From Bacillota bacterium (GTDB taxonomy: Bacteria > Bacillota > Clostridia > Christensenellales > CAG-138), in assembly GCA_023455425.1 (NCBI GenBank), contig JAEYCM010000047.1, positions 72,320 through 136,319 of the forward strand: DNA of 64,000 nucleotides, read 5' to 3'. Each line of letters begins with the position of its first letter. Position 1 is the stretch's first letter. A program made the position numbers and the translations under genes. Positions 23,990 to 32,963 of the stretch are shown here, piece by piece. The notes beneath the pieces were generated by a model. It was not told the origin of the DNA. It did no database searches and was given only the letters and a program-made list of their open reading frames with translations.

Positions 23990-24733
23990 ATGAAGAAGAT
24001 CTACATTATAGCCGTATTCGTGGCGCTGCTGACCGGTGTTGCGGTGTATTTGTACGCCTCGCATCTGGAACAGAAGGCGACCGTGGTCGTCCGCACGGGT
24101 ACGGTGGTAGTATCGGCTGTCCCCATAGAGGAAAACGCAAGGATCACGTCGGATATGGTGACGCTTTCTACCACCGCCGCGGAATGGATCAGCCCGGGAG
24201 CGGCCACAAGACTCGAAGACGTGGTGGGCAAAATGAGCCGTTACCGCATTCCCGCCGGGCAGCAGATCGAGGCTTCCAGCATCGCTGCGGACGATACCAG
24301 CGCGGGCGGCAAGCTTGCCTATGTTGTTAAGGACGGTATGCGAGCCGTGACGTTCGCGAGCGACGAGCTTTCCGGCGTGGGCTTTTATCTCAACAAAAAC
24401 GATTATGTGGATATCATGGCCACCACCGTGGCCGTAAAAGAGGATGAAGAAACAGGAGCCATCACGGAAATTCCCGCCGTGGAGATGCTTTTAGAGAACG
24501 TGCTCATATTGGAGGTCGCCGCCCGGCCACAGAACGAAGCGCAGACGGAAGCAAATTATAACTACGCCTACTCTTCCATTACCGTGGAACTGACGCCTGC
24601 GGACGCCATGAAGCTCTATTTCGCCACCCGGAATCAGCAAGTCTACCTCCTGCTGCGCGGCGCGGAGGATCAGGATAAAGTGTCCCCGCCGGTGTATGTA
24701 CATCCGGTGTACGAATACGAGGACGTCGCATAG
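23990..24733 (+). CDS. cpaB: Flp pilus assembly protein CpaB/RcpC
   Basis: 247 aa. One N-terminal membrane helix (about 4-22), then an SAF domain (VVVSAVPIEENARITSDMVT to about residue 100) and the RcpC/CpaB C-terminal domain (AYVVKDGMRAVTF and NKNDYVDIMAT). In Gram-negatives it works with the secretin; here without one it may guide the pilus across the cell wall. ATG at 23990 follows GGGGGG; an in-frame TTG upstream was rejected. Confidence 0.9.
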   Translation: MKKIYIIAVFVALLTGVAVYLYASHLEQKATVVVRTGTVVVSAVPIEENARITSDMVTLSTTAAEWISPGAATRLEDVVGKMSRYRIPAGQQIEASSIAADDTSAGGKLAYVVKDGMRAVTFASDELSGVGFYLNKNDYVDIMATTVAVKEDEETGAITEIPAVEMLLENVLILEVAARPQNEAQTEANYNYAYSSITVELTPADAMKLYFATRNQQVYLLLRGAEDQDKVSPPVYVHPVYEYEDVA

Positions 24734-24742
24734 GAGAGTTCC

Positions 24743-25861
24743 ATGGAGCAGTTACGGGTATTTGTCATCAGCAGCGATAAGGATGCGCGCTACCGCGTCA
24801 AAGGGATTTTAAACGCGGAGGATATCGTCATCCTCGGTTATGGCGATCTTGTGCCCTCCTGCGTGCAGAAGGCACAGGGGTTGCAGCCCGACGTCGCGCT
24901 GATCCTGTATGAAAACGCGGCGGCGCTCGATATCGCGCAGCGCATTTATCAGAGCGTGCCGCGCTGCGCCCTGCTACTCTTGACCCAGGAGCTTTCCATG
25001 CCGTTGACGCGCGAGGCGCTCAAATCCGGCATCCGCTTAGTCGTCTCTTATGAGGATGGGGACGACGCGATTGTGGACGCCGTGCGCCGGGCGGGCGCGC
25101 TCGAGCAGACGCGCGCGGATCTTGTTGGCGCGGTACCTGTACAAAAGACACAGGTGATCAGCGTTTATTCCGGCAAAGGCGGCGCAGGCAAAACCACGCT
25201 TGCCGTAAACCTGGCCGCGGCGCTCGCAAAAAGCGGGCGCAAAACCGCCGTTATTGATCTTTGTCTGGAGTACTCGAACGTGGCGCTCTACCTTGATATG
25301 CAGCCCAAGGATACCATCGCGGAGCTTGCACAGGAACGCGGCACGCTCACCATGGACGTACTGCGCGGCTTTACCGTGCAGCATTACAGCGGGCTCAGCG
25401 TGCTTGCGGGGCCCAACACCCCGGAAAGCGGGGAATATGTGGAGTCCAGGCATGTGGAGAGCGTACTCTCCGTCATGCGCCCGTTCTTTGATTGCATATT
25501 CATCGACCTTCCCAGCAATTTTGCGGATACCACCATCACCGCCATGGAAAATTCCAATAAGGTGCTGGTGGTGGTCCAGCCGGATATCGGGTCCATCAAG
25601 GCAGCGCACACCGCGCAGGCCGTGTTTTCCTCCCTGCAGCTGCAGGAAAAGATCCGGTACGTTTACAACAAAGACGCGAAGGCCTTTCTTTCCATCAAGG
25701 ACGTGCAGAAGGTATTGGGCGTGTTGCCCCTCCACGCGCTCCCGCGCGATGACAAAACGGCGGACAGGTGCCAGTGCATCGGCCGCCCGGTGGTGCTGGA
25801 GGAACCGAGGACGGCGCTGGGTAGGAAACTGATACAGCTTGCCACGGAGGTGGTTAAGTGA
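24743..25861 (+). CDS. tadZ: Tad pilus localisation ATPase (CpaE/TadZ, MinD/ParA family)
   Basis: 372 aa. Residues about 1-125 form a receiver-like domain (VFVISSDKDARYRVKGIL, without a clear phosphorylation pocket). Residues from about 135 form a MinD/ParA-type ATPase with the deviant Walker A motif SGKGGAGKTT, IDLCLEYSNVALYLDMQ and IDLPSNFADTT. It is expected to place the pilus machine at the cell pole or membrane. Stop overlaps the GTG of the next gene by 4 bases. Confidence 0.93.
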   Translation: MEQLRVFVISSDKDARYRVKGILNAEDIVILGYGDLVPSCVQKAQGLQPDVALILYENAAALDIAQRIYQSVPRCALLLLTQELSMPLTREALKSGIRLVVSYEDGDDAIVDAVRRAGALEQTRADLVGAVPVQKTQVISVYSGKGGAGKTTLAVNLAAALAKSGRKTAVIDLCLEYSNVALYLDMQPKDTIAELAQERGTLTMDVLRGFTVQHYSGLSVLAGPNTPESGEYVESRHVESVLSVMRPFFDCIFIDLPSNFADTTITAMENSNKVLVVVQPDIGSIKAAHTAQAVFSSLQLQEKIRYVYNKDAKAFLSIKDVQKVLGVLPLHALPRDDKTADRCQCIGRPVVLEEPRTALGRKLIQLATEVVK

Positions 25862-27192
25862 GCCTGAGTAGCCGCCTCAACAAACCCGCGGAGGACGCCC
25901 CGCATGAGGAGCGCGCGGCAATCCCCGTTCCTGCCGAGGAAACCAGGCAGGAGCAGTATTTGCTCATTATCGACCGTGTGCGCGCCGCCGTCATCGAGCG
26001 GTTGCGCGGCGGCAATGTGGAGCCGGATGCGGCGCAGGTGCAAACCGTCATTGACGAAGTGCTTGCGGAATATTCGAACACCATTACCCGCGTGGAGCGC
26101 GCGCGGCTTTCCACGGTATTGTTCAACGAGGTCATGGGGCTGGGGCCGCTCGAAGTGCTCTTAAACGACCCGAGCGTTACGGAAGTCATGGTCAACGGTC
26201 CCAAGCAGGTGTTTGTGGAGCAGGGCGGCAAAATCAAGCTTTCGGGCGTCCGTTTCCGGGATGAGGAAGCCGTGATGCAGGTCATTGAAAAAATCGTTTC
26301 CGCCATCGGCCGCCACGTGGATGAAGCAAGCCCCATGGTGGACGCACGTTTAAAGGACGGTTCCCGCGTCAACATCATCATCCCGCCGCTTTCTCTGGTA
26401 GGCCCCGTCGTCACCATCCGTAAATTTTCCAAAACGCCGTTTACCGTACACGATTTGATCAATTTCGGCTCGCTTACCCCGCGCATGGCAAGTTTCCTGG
26501 AAGCCTGCGTCAAGGGCAACCTCAATATGATGGTGGCGGGCGGCACGGGCAGCGGCAAGACGACGCTGCTAAACGTGCTTTCCGCGTTCATCCCGACGGA
26601 TCAGCGCATCGTCACCATAGAGGATGCGGCGGAGCTGCAGCTAAAGCAGCAGCATGTCATCACATTGGAAAGCCGCCCGGCCAACCTGGAGGGCAGGGGA
26701 GAGATCGCTATTCGGGATCTTGTCAAAAATGCGCTGCGCATGCGGCCGGACCGCATCATTGTGGGCGAGGTCCGCTCGGGCGAGGCGCTCGATATGCTCC
26801 AGGCCATGAACACCGGGCACGACGGTTCGCTCACCACCGGCCACGCCAACTCCCCGCGGGACATGATCTCCCGTATTGAGACCATGGTAATGATGGCGGG
26901 GGTGGATATGCCGCTTTACGCCATCAGGAGCCAGATCGCTTCCGCGCTTGACGTGATCGTGCAGCAGAGCCGCCTAAGGGATGGCTCCCGCCGCGTGGTC
27001 AGCATTACCGAGATCACTGGCATGGAAGGCGATATCGTCAGCATGCAGGACATATTCGTGTTTGAAACCGACGGCTCGACAGACGGGCAGGGGCGTTTCA
27101 ACGGGCGTTTTAAAAGCACCGGGGTGTATCCGAAATGCGTTTCCAAAATTCGCAGCAACGGTGTTCCGGTGTATGACGAATGGTTCCAATAA
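25858..27192 (+). CDS. tadA: Tad pilus assembly ATPase (CpaF/TadA)
   Basis: 444-aa secretion ATPase that powers Flp assembly. An N-terminal helical domain is followed by VTEVMVNGPKQVFVEQGGKI (VirB11/CpaF-like), Walker A GGTGSGKTTLLN (about residue 227), the Asp-box ITIEDAAELQL-like stretch, the Walker B segment ALRMRPDRIIVGEVR and the His-box NTGHDGSLTTGHANS. GTG start in a GTGA overlap with tadZ, so translation is coupled. Confidence 0.96.
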   Translation: MSLSSRLNKPAEDAPHEERAAIPVPAEETRQEQYLLIIDRVRAAVIERLRGGNVEPDAAQVQTVIDEVLAEYSNTITRVERARLSTVLFNEVMGLGPLEVLLNDPSVTEVMVNGPKQVFVEQGGKIKLSGVRFRDEEAVMQVIEKIVSAIGRHVDEASPMVDARLKDGSRVNIIIPPLSLVGPVVTIRKFSKTPFTVHDLINFGSLTPRMASFLEACVKGNLNMMVAGGTGSGKTTLLNVLSAFIPTDQRIVTIEDAAELQLKQQHVITLESRPANLEGRGEIAIRDLVKNALRMRPDRIIVGEVRSGEALDMLQAMNTGHDGSLTTGHANSPRDMISRIETMVMMAGVDMPLYAIRSQIASALDVIVQQSRLRDGSRRVVSITEITGMEGDIVSMQDIFVFETDGSTDGQGRFNGRFKSTGVYPKCVSKIRSNGVPVYDEWFQ

Positions 27193-27222
27193 CGCGGGAA
27201 CGATGGCGGGAAGGGGGAGAAC

Positions 27223-28146
27223 ATGCAACGCATTCTTTTGACGCTGAGCGCGGCAGGGCTGATGTTTACATTCTGCGTCATCCTGTTGCGCAGGGTATAC
27301 CGGGATACGCTCAAAAGCAACGACCGTATTGTAAAGATTTCCGGTGAAAAAGCGTTCCCAACCCGTGAGCGCATGCGGGCGGAAAAGAAGCCGCCCATCC
27401 GCATTTCTACCGTATTGGTGGATCAGCTTGCAAGCGCGGGCGTTCCCATGCGGGCGGAGGAATTTTTGCTCATTTGGATCGTTCTCTCGTTTATCCCGCC
27501 CGCGATTTCCGCACTGCTGGAGGCGCATGCGTTTGTTTCCGTTACGCTTACCGGTATTGGCCTTATATTGCCGCCGTTTTACGTGCGGCACAGCCGCCAC
27601 AAACGCCTGCTTGCATTTGAAAAACAATTGCCGGAGGCCATCACCACCGTCAGCAACTGCTTAAAAAGCGGCCTCACATTCCAGCAGGGCATGCAGACCG
27701 TGGCGGAGCAGATGGCGGAGCCGGTCGCAAAGGAGTTCGGCCGCGTGATGCGGGAACTGCAACTGGGCAGCACAACGGAACGGGCGCTACAGAACCTTTC
27801 GCGCCGCGTGCCCAGCCCCGACGCAAAACTGATGGTAACCGCCATTCTGATTTCCCAGCAGGTGGGCGGCAATCTTTCCGCGGTGCTCGACAACATCGCG
27901 CAGACGGTGACGGACCGCATCCGCGTCAAGCAGGAGGTGCGCACCATCACTTCCACTGGCCGCATCTCCGGCATGGTCATCGGTCTCTTGCCGGTGATAC
28001 TCGCCGTGCTGCTGATGCTGATGAACCCGAATTATATGGAACTGCTGTTTCAGAGGCAGGAAGGGCATATCATGCTCATCGCCGCCGTGGTGATGGAGAC
28101 CATCGGCTATATGCTCATCCGCAAAATCGTATCGGTGAAGTATTAG
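27223..28146 (+). CDS. tadB: Tad pilus membrane platform protein TadB
   Basis: 307 aa, type II secretion system F domain family. Hydrophobic helices are at the N-terminus, around 80-110, around 245-265 and at the C-terminus. The cytoplasmic T2SF domain (LPEAITTVSNCLKSGLTFQQ, then ISQQVGGNLSAVLDNIAQTV) matches TadB. ATG preceded by AAGGGGGAG. Confidence 0.92.
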   Translation: MQRILLTLSAAGLMFTFCVILLRRVYRDTLKSNDRIVKISGEKAFPTRERMRAEKKPPIRISTVLVDQLASAGVPMRAEEFLLIWIVLSFIPPAISALLEAHAFVSVTLTGIGLILPPFYVRHSRHKRLLAFEKQLPEAITTVSNCLKSGLTFQQGMQTVAEQMAEPVAKEFGRVMRELQLGSTTERALQNLSRRVPSPDAKLMVTAILISQQVGGNLSAVLDNIAQTVTDRIRVKQEVRTITSTGRISGMVIGLLPVILAVLLMLMNPNYMELLFQRQEGHIMLIAAVVMETIGYMLIRKIVSVKY

Positions 28147-28170
28147 GGTCAAAGGGAAGGGGGGAGAGCC

Positions 28171-29085
28171 ATGCAGTTTCTTGTCATCAGCAGCGCGGCG
28201 TTTGCGTTTGTGTTGGTGCTGCTGCTGTTCAGCCGCCCCCGCAGACTCTTGGGCGCAAAAGAACGGCGCATCAAGCGCATTGTGGAAACGGACAAGGCGC
28301 TGTTGGATGAACTGAACACCGATTTTCATGAGCGGTTTATCGCACCGCTGTTTGAAAGTCTTCGGCGCGCTTTTGGCCGCCTAATTAAGCCCGGCAAAAA
28401 AGAGGGCGCAGGCGACGGCAAAATGGAACGGCAGCTGCGTATGGCGGGCATGTATATCGGTACTTCCGGCTTTCTGGTGGTGCGCGTGCTGGTCGCCCTG
28501 GGATTGTTTTTGGCTACTGCGCTGCTGCTGCGGGCGATGGAGCTGGAAGTCTATCTCAAACTGCTGATGATGCTCGCCGCCCTGATGCTGGGGATGCTTG
28601 TTCCGGTGTACTATATCCGCTTTCGGGTCCGCGCGCGGCAAAGCTCCATCAAGAACCAGCTTCCGGATATGATCGATATCCTCACCGTCAGCATCGACGC
28701 CGGGCTGAGCTTTGACCTTGCGCTAAGACGGGCATTGGACAAATTCACGGGTGCGCTCAAAGAGGAAATGACCGTTACCGCCATGGAGATCCAGATGGGC
28801 AAACCCCGCCGTTTCGCACTGACCGAGCTTGGCGAACGCAACGACGTTGCGGAGCTAAAATCCCTCGCTTCCGCCGTGGTACAGTCCGAGCAGATGGGCA
28901 CGCCCATCAAACAGGTGTTAAAGACACAGGCCGAGCAGCTGCGGCTTTCGCGCAAGCAATACGCGCAGGAAAAGGGCATGAAGGCCTCTGTCAAAATGCT
29001 CCTTCCCATGGTGGCGTTCATATTTCCGGTGCTATTCATCATTTTATTGGGGCCCACCATCATCCGCGTGATGGATACGTTTTAA
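28171..29085 (+). CDS. tadC: Tad pilus membrane platform protein TadC
   Basis: 304 aa, second T2SF domain protein. The conserved core is LPDMIDILTVSIDAGLSFDL followed by VVQSEQMGTPIKQVLKTQAE and RLSRKQYAQEKGMKASVKML, with a C-terminal hydrophobic pair. Lies 24 bases after tadB. Confidence 0.93.
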   Translation: MQFLVISSAAFAFVLVLLLFSRPRRLLGAKERRIKRIVETDKALLDELNTDFHERFIAPLFESLRRAFGRLIKPGKKEGAGDGKMERQLRMAGMYIGTSGFLVVRVLVALGLFLATALLLRAMELEVYLKLLMMLAALMLGMLVPVYYIRFRVRARQSSIKNQLPDMIDILTVSIDAGLSFDLALRRALDKFTGALKEEMTVTAMEIQMGKPRRFALTELGERNDVAELKSLASAVVQSEQMGTPIKQVLKTQAEQLRLSRKQYAQEKGMKASVKMLLPMVAFIFPVLFIILLGPTIIRVMDTF

Positions 29086-29146
29086 TAACAACGTGCGAAC
29101 GGGCCTCTGAGCTGCGGACAAAAAATTGAATTGGGCAGGTGACAGT

Positions 29147-29515
29147 ATGAAGTATGCAATTCTGTATTCGGAAGGCAAGGCGCTTGCGCGTATCCGCGTG
29201 GCGGACCGGTTTTTCCACCGGCTGAAAGGGCTGATGGGCGAGCGGGATATCAAGGAAGGGCTGCTGCTGCATCCGTGCGCGCAGGTCCATACCTATTTCA
29301 TGCGCGAACCCATCGATGTGGTGTATCTGGACAAGCTCGGGCGCGTGCTGTCCGTGGAGGAAGCGATGGAACCAGGGCGCATGGGCTTTTATATCCATGG
29401 CTGCAAGAGCGTACTGGAGTTGCCCGCCCACCGTTGGAAGCAGCTTGGCTGCTCGGAGCAGGTGCGGATCGTGGAGGTGGGGAGGATGATAGACGATGAA
29501 CAGGCAACCGGATAA
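29147..29515 (+). CDS. DUF192 family protein
   Basis: 122 aa. DUF192 signatures: RFFHRLKGLMGERDIKEGL, the Cys/His segment HPCAQVHTYFMREPIDVVYL and GCKSVLELPAHRW. Many relatives are secreted, but this copy has no signal peptide. The family often sits at the ends of tad or type II-like clusters, and its function is unknown. Start at 29147 was chosen over an upstream in-frame TTG. It overlaps the next gene by 20 bases. Confidence 0.83.
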   Translation: MKYAILYSEGKALARIRVADRFFHRLKGLMGERDIKEGLLLHPCAQVHTYFMREPIDVVYLDKLGRVLSVEEAMEPGRMGFYIHGCKSVLELPAHRWKQLGCSEQVRIVEVGRMIDDEQATG

Positions 29516-30269
29516 AACCGACGTCACGCCGCATACCCCGTCCCACATCGACTACAGCAACTGCAGAAAGTCGGAACTCATTGCCATCGCTGCAGAGCAG
29601 GCGCAGTCCCTTGCGGATATGCGCGCCGTGCTCTACCGGGAAACCGACGCGTTGCGTGAGGAACTGCGTATCCTCCAGGCGGAAAACCGCGCGCTCAAAG
29701 ACACGCTCCAGCCTCTTCAGGAAAAGCTTGCGCAAACCCCGGAGTCTGCCTCGGACACGCTGGAGGAGATCCTATTAAAGGAAAAACTCCGGCCCATAGT
29801 CGCAAAGCTTCTCCATAAGCACCGTCAGGAAACGGAGGTGCTGCAGCATCAACTCATGGCGCTGCGGCAGGAACTCGCGCAGGAGCAGGAAAAGCACAGC
29901 GAGGCGCTCCTTGCCCTTGCCCGTGTGGAAGAACGCTGCGCCGCGCTGGAAGCGTTTGATCCGGGCAAAGAGCAGGTTGACCCTGCGTCCGGGCAGATGG
30001 AATATGAGCGTGCTTTGGCGGAAGCCGTGGCGAAGGCCGCCCGGCAAGAAGAAACGATACAGGCGCTTACCCGGCAACTGGAGGATGCCGCCGCACAATC
30101 GCGCGCGCAGCGGGCGCAGGCGATGGAGCATCTAAGAACAATGCGGGAAAGCTTTGAGCATATTCTTCGGTGCTTTGACCCGGAAGAAACTGCAAACAAA
30201 CCCGTTCCGCATAAGGTGGTTCCGGTGTTCCGGGAGAAGCTCATGCCCTTTGTGCGGGAGCACAACTAG
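29496..30269 (+). CDS. Coiled-coil protein at the end of the tad operon
   Basis: 257 aa of unknown function. Almost the whole chain from about residue 30 to 225 is heptad-rich and charged (LREELRILQAENRALKDTL and LMALRQELAQEQEKHSEALL), predicting long coiled coils. No signal peptide or membrane helix. The overlap with the DUF192 gene and the terminator right after it make it the last gene of the tad operon, so a scaffold or positioning role for the pilus is possible. Confidence 0.7.
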   Translation: MNRQPDKTDVTPHTPSHIDYSNCRKSELIAIAAEQAQSLADMRAVLYRETDALREELRILQAENRALKDTLQPLQEKLAQTPESASDTLEEILLKEKLRPIVAKLLHKHRQETEVLQHQLMALRQELAQEQEKHSEALLALARVEERCAALEAFDPGKEQVDPASGQMEYERALAEAVAKAARQEETIQALTRQLEDAAAQSRAQRAQAMEHLRTMRESFEHILRCFDPEETANKPVPHKVVPVFREKLMPFVREHN

Positions 30270-30290
30270 CCGTTCCATAACTCATCCGGG

Positions 30291-30317
30291 CAGGCAAAAT
30301 TGTCTGCCTGTTTTCTT
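30291..30317 (+). terminator. Terminator of the tad operon
   Basis: CAGGCA (30291-30296) pairs with TGCCTG (30305-30310), followed by TTTTCTT. Confidence 0.7.
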
Positions 30318-30382
30318 GCGGTTTTTCTGGCGTAACAGTACAACTTGCGGTATTGTAAGAAAAAGGATTGCAGGGGGATAGT

Positions 30383-31006
30383 ATGAAGACAACGGCGCTG
30401 GAATGGAACTCGATATTCGGGTGCAGGGTCACTCACGCGTTTTATAAACAGAAACAACAGCCGGAAGGGCTTGTGGTGCTGTTTCCCGGCCGCGGCTATA
30501 CGTGCGACAAGCCGCTGCTTTATTATGCCGGGATGACGGCAAGGGAGAAAGGGTTTGACACGCTCGCCCTGGAGTACGGGTTTTTTAAGGCGGGGAAGCC
30601 GTTTACTGCAGAGGATATTGCGCCGTTTTGCGAAGAGCTTGTTTTAACGCTTCGCGCGGCGGGTGCGCACGGCTATCAAAAGCTTTATTTTATCAGCAAA
30701 AGCCTGGGCACCGTGCTTGCGGGCGAAGTGAGCATGTTGCTTGGGCATCCCGGCATCAAGCATCTGTTTCTGACGCCGGTGGAACGCACACTCCCGTACA
30801 TGCTTCATACAAAATCGGTTGCGATCGTGGGCACGGCGGACGATTCGTTTCCGCAACACTGCGTCGACGCGGTCAGCGCGGACGCGGGCTGCGAACTGGT
30901 TTTTATTGCGGATGCGGATCATTCTCTGGAAACGCCGCAGGGCGTGGTACACAACCTTTCCATTCTCGAGCGCATGGCCGGAATTTACGACGCGTTTTTA
31001 AAATAA
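30383..31006 (+). CDS. Alpha/beta hydrolase family protein
   Basis: 207 aa. Strand-turn features are LVVLFPGRGYTCDKPLLYY, a nucleophile elbow in YFISKSLGTVLA (Ser in K-S-L-G), an Asp in VGTADDSFPQ and a late His in IADADHSLET, giving a plausible Ser-Asp-His triad. The substrate is unknown. ATG at 30383 with AGGGGGA; an upstream in-frame start was rejected because it would overlap that site. Confidence 0.75.
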   Translation: MKTTALEWNSIFGCRVTHAFYKQKQQPEGLVVLFPGRGYTCDKPLLYYAGMTAREKGFDTLALEYGFFKAGKPFTAEDIAPFCEELVLTLRAAGAHGYQKLYFISKSLGTVLAGEVSMLLGHPGIKHLFLTPVERTLPYMLHTKSVAIVGTADDSFPQHCVDAVSADAGCELVFIADADHSLETPQGVVHNLSILERMAGIYDAFLK

Positions 31007-31069
31007 CAATAGCCCGCAGTTTGAATTTCTGCCGTCTTATATGCGCACACTAAATGCGAGGTGATGCAC

Positions 31070-31231
31070 ATGCCTGAAATACCGGATGAATTTTTGACGG
31101 CGTTATCCCGCAATCAAGAGGCCATGCAGCGCTTTTCCGGCCTTCCGGACCCGGAAAAGGATACCGTACTCAACCGTGTGCGCGGCGCGCGCACATTGGG
31201 GGAGCTCGACGATATTGTCAATAAGCTGTAA
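31070..31231 (+). CDS. Small conserved-looking protein, copy 1 of a tandem pair
   Basis: 53-aa helical protein beginning MPEIPDEFLTALSRNQEAMQ, with FSGLPDPEK and LNRVRGARTLGELDDIVNKL. It aligns end to end with the next small gene (same length). Spacing and pattern (ALxxxxxAMxxFxxLP, then an Arg-Gly-Ala segment and a short last helix) faintly recall the C-terminal helix-hairpin of YdeI/OmdA-type proteins; this is only a resemblance. GAGGTGA ribosome site. Confidence 0.6.
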   Translation: MPEIPDEFLTALSRNQEAMQRFSGLPDPEKDTVLNRVRGARTLGELDDIVNKL

Positions 31232-31273
31232 GGGCGTGTCGGATGGAACAGGAGTCAAAACGGAGGGGTGCTT

Positions 31274-31435
31274 ATGATGGAAATGCCGCAGGGGCTGCTG
31301 CAGGCGCTTGCCCAGGACATGGGCGCCATGCGCCGTTTTGCGCAGCTTCCCGGCGCGCAGCGGGCGGCAATCGTCAACCGGGCGCGCGGCGCAACCAGCA
31401 GGGAAGAGATGGAACATATCGTCAGAGACATATGA
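31274..31435 (+). CDS. Small conserved-looking protein, copy 2 of a tandem pair
   Basis: 53 aa, beginning MMEMPQGLLQALAQDMGAMR, with FAQLPGAQR and VNRARGATSREEMEHIVRDI. It shares AL-AM-RF-LP-VNR-RGA-IV positions with the upstream 53-aa gene, so they arose by duplication. GGAGGGG ribosome site. A strong terminator follows directly. Confidence 0.62.
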   Translation: MMEMPQGLLQALAQDMGAMRRFAQLPGAQRAAIVNRARGATSREEMEHIVRDI

Positions 31436-31437
31436 AT

Positions 31438-31463
31438 TAAAAAGCGGCGCGAGCCGCTTTTTG
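31438..31463 (+). terminator. Terminator after the small tandem genes
   Basis: AAAAAGCGGC / GCCGCTTTTT stem-loop with loop GCGA; the A-run on the left makes it usable from both strands. Confidence 0.85.
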
Positions 31464-31633
31464 CATGCCGGAAAGACATGCCGGATGCTATATTTTCGTA
31501 GGGCAAGGGAGTGGGGAAACGTAGTTTTCCCAAAGCAAAAATATACCGCAGGCCTAGTACCGGGGTGCTTCCGCCAAGGATGCGGCGCGCTAAAGCGCCG
31601 ATACCTTGAAACTATAAAACAGGATTTGTTTTG

Positions 31634-32776
31634 CTAAATGACCTTTCTTATCTGAAACATTGCGGAAAGCACCCCATAAGTTTCGGGGGTAAAGCGGTTG
31701 ATCGTCCAAAAGCTTACGCCGCCAAGGCCAAATTCATCCACCAGCTCATAGCGGGCGCGCAGGCTTCGCCGGTTGTCAAACCATACCACATGCCGGACGC
31801 CGCCTTCGTCTTCATAGAAGAAGTACGGCGCCTGGGCCTGCGGATCAAATTGAATTTGGGCATTGTGTTCTTCCGCAAGTTCCCGCGCCTGCGCAAAGGA
31901 AATGGAGCGTGCGGCTCTGCCCTGCACATAAGGCAGCGTCCAGTCATAGCCGTAATTGGGCATGCCCATGAGAATTTTTTCCGGTTCTATCGCCTTGGTG
32001 GCATATTCCAGCACCCGCCGCACCTGGTTGGCGGGGGATACCGCCATAGGCGGCCCATAGGTATGACCCCATTCATACGTCATCAGGATCACATGGTCTA
32101 CCAAAGCGCCGATTGCCTCGTAATTATGCGCCTCATACAAAAGCCCCTGCTGTTCCGCATTGATTTTGGGAGCCAGTGCTGTGGTGACAATGTAACCAAG
32201 CGGTTGCAGGCGCGCTACGACCTTCTCCAGGAACCGCACATAGGCGGGGCCGTCTGCCGGGAAAATATATTCAAAGTCCACATCCAATCCATAGTAGTTC
32301 TTGGATTTAAGCGTATTTACCACAATGTTTAACAGGGTATTCTGCACCTCGTTGTCCGTGAGTATGGTGTGCGCCAGGTCGCTCGAAAACGAGCCTTCCT
32401 CCGCAATGTTGGTGATTACCATCAAGGGCGCGACATTTGCTTCGCGGGCTTCCACAATCAGGTCCGTATCGTCGATCGGCGTCAAATTCCCATTGGCCAG
32501 TACCTGGTAACTGAATATGCTCAAAAACGTCAGGTACGGAAGCGTGCGGCGCAGTACATCCATATCAATGGTCGGGAACGCATACCCGTTGACAGAGATC
32601 AGCATCGCGTCCCGCGGGTTTTCCGGTATGTTGAGCACGGTGCCGGGGTATAGTTCCGCCGGATCCGTAATAAAGGGGTTTGCTAACAAAATCAGCGCGG
32701 GCGTGATACCAAATTCACGCGAAATGGAATAGAGCGTATCGCCCTGCTGAACAAGGTATTCTTGCAAGGAAACCAC
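31634..32776 (-). CDS. LysM plus glycoside hydrolase family 18 protein (YaaH/SleL-like)
   Basis: 380 aa. Residues about 6-50 are a LysM domain (YLVQQGDTLYSISREFGI then PGTVLNIP) that binds peptidoglycan. Residues about 55-380 are a GH18 barrel with the catalytic signature YGLDVDFEY (Asp-x-Asp-x-Glu intact), MTYEWGHTYG and MGMPNYGYDW. Homologues are spore cortex or germination glucosaminidases in Bacillus. No signal peptide, as in YaaH. Its presence suggests a spore-forming ancestry, but GH18-LysM proteins also occur in non-sporing Clostridia. Adjacent intergenic stretch 31464-31633 contains only short dyads. Confidence 0.9.
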   Translation of the reverse strand: MVSLQEYLVQQGDTLYSISREFGITPALILLANPFITDPAELYPGTVLNIPENPRDAMLISVNGYAFPTIDMDVLRRTLPYLTFLSIFSYQVLANGNLTPIDDTDLIVEAREANVAPLMVITNIAEEGSFSSDLAHTILTDNEVQNTLLNIVVNTLKSKNYYGLDVDFEYIFPADGPAYVRFLEKVVARLQPLGYIVTTALAPKINAEQQGLLYEAHNYEAIGALVDHVILMTYEWGHTYGPPMAVSPANQVRRVLEYATKAIEPEKILMGMPNYGYDWTLPYVQGRAARSISFAQARELAEEHNAQIQFDPQAQAPYFFYEDEGGVRHVVWFDNRRSLRARYELVDEFGLGGVSFWTINRFTPETYGVLSAMFQIRKVI

Positions 32777-32963
32777 TTCCTTTTGCCATTTTTTATTACC
32801 TTATTGGGGTTGCCCGAAAAACATGAACAATTTCCAATATTTTCTGCACAAAGATGGCATTTACTTCCCGCCCGGCACACAGGGATTTATGGGAAATGTG
32901 GCGCACATTGGCCAAAGGCATGTTATAATAAATGCATCTTAATTGAGACCGAAAGGGAAAAGC

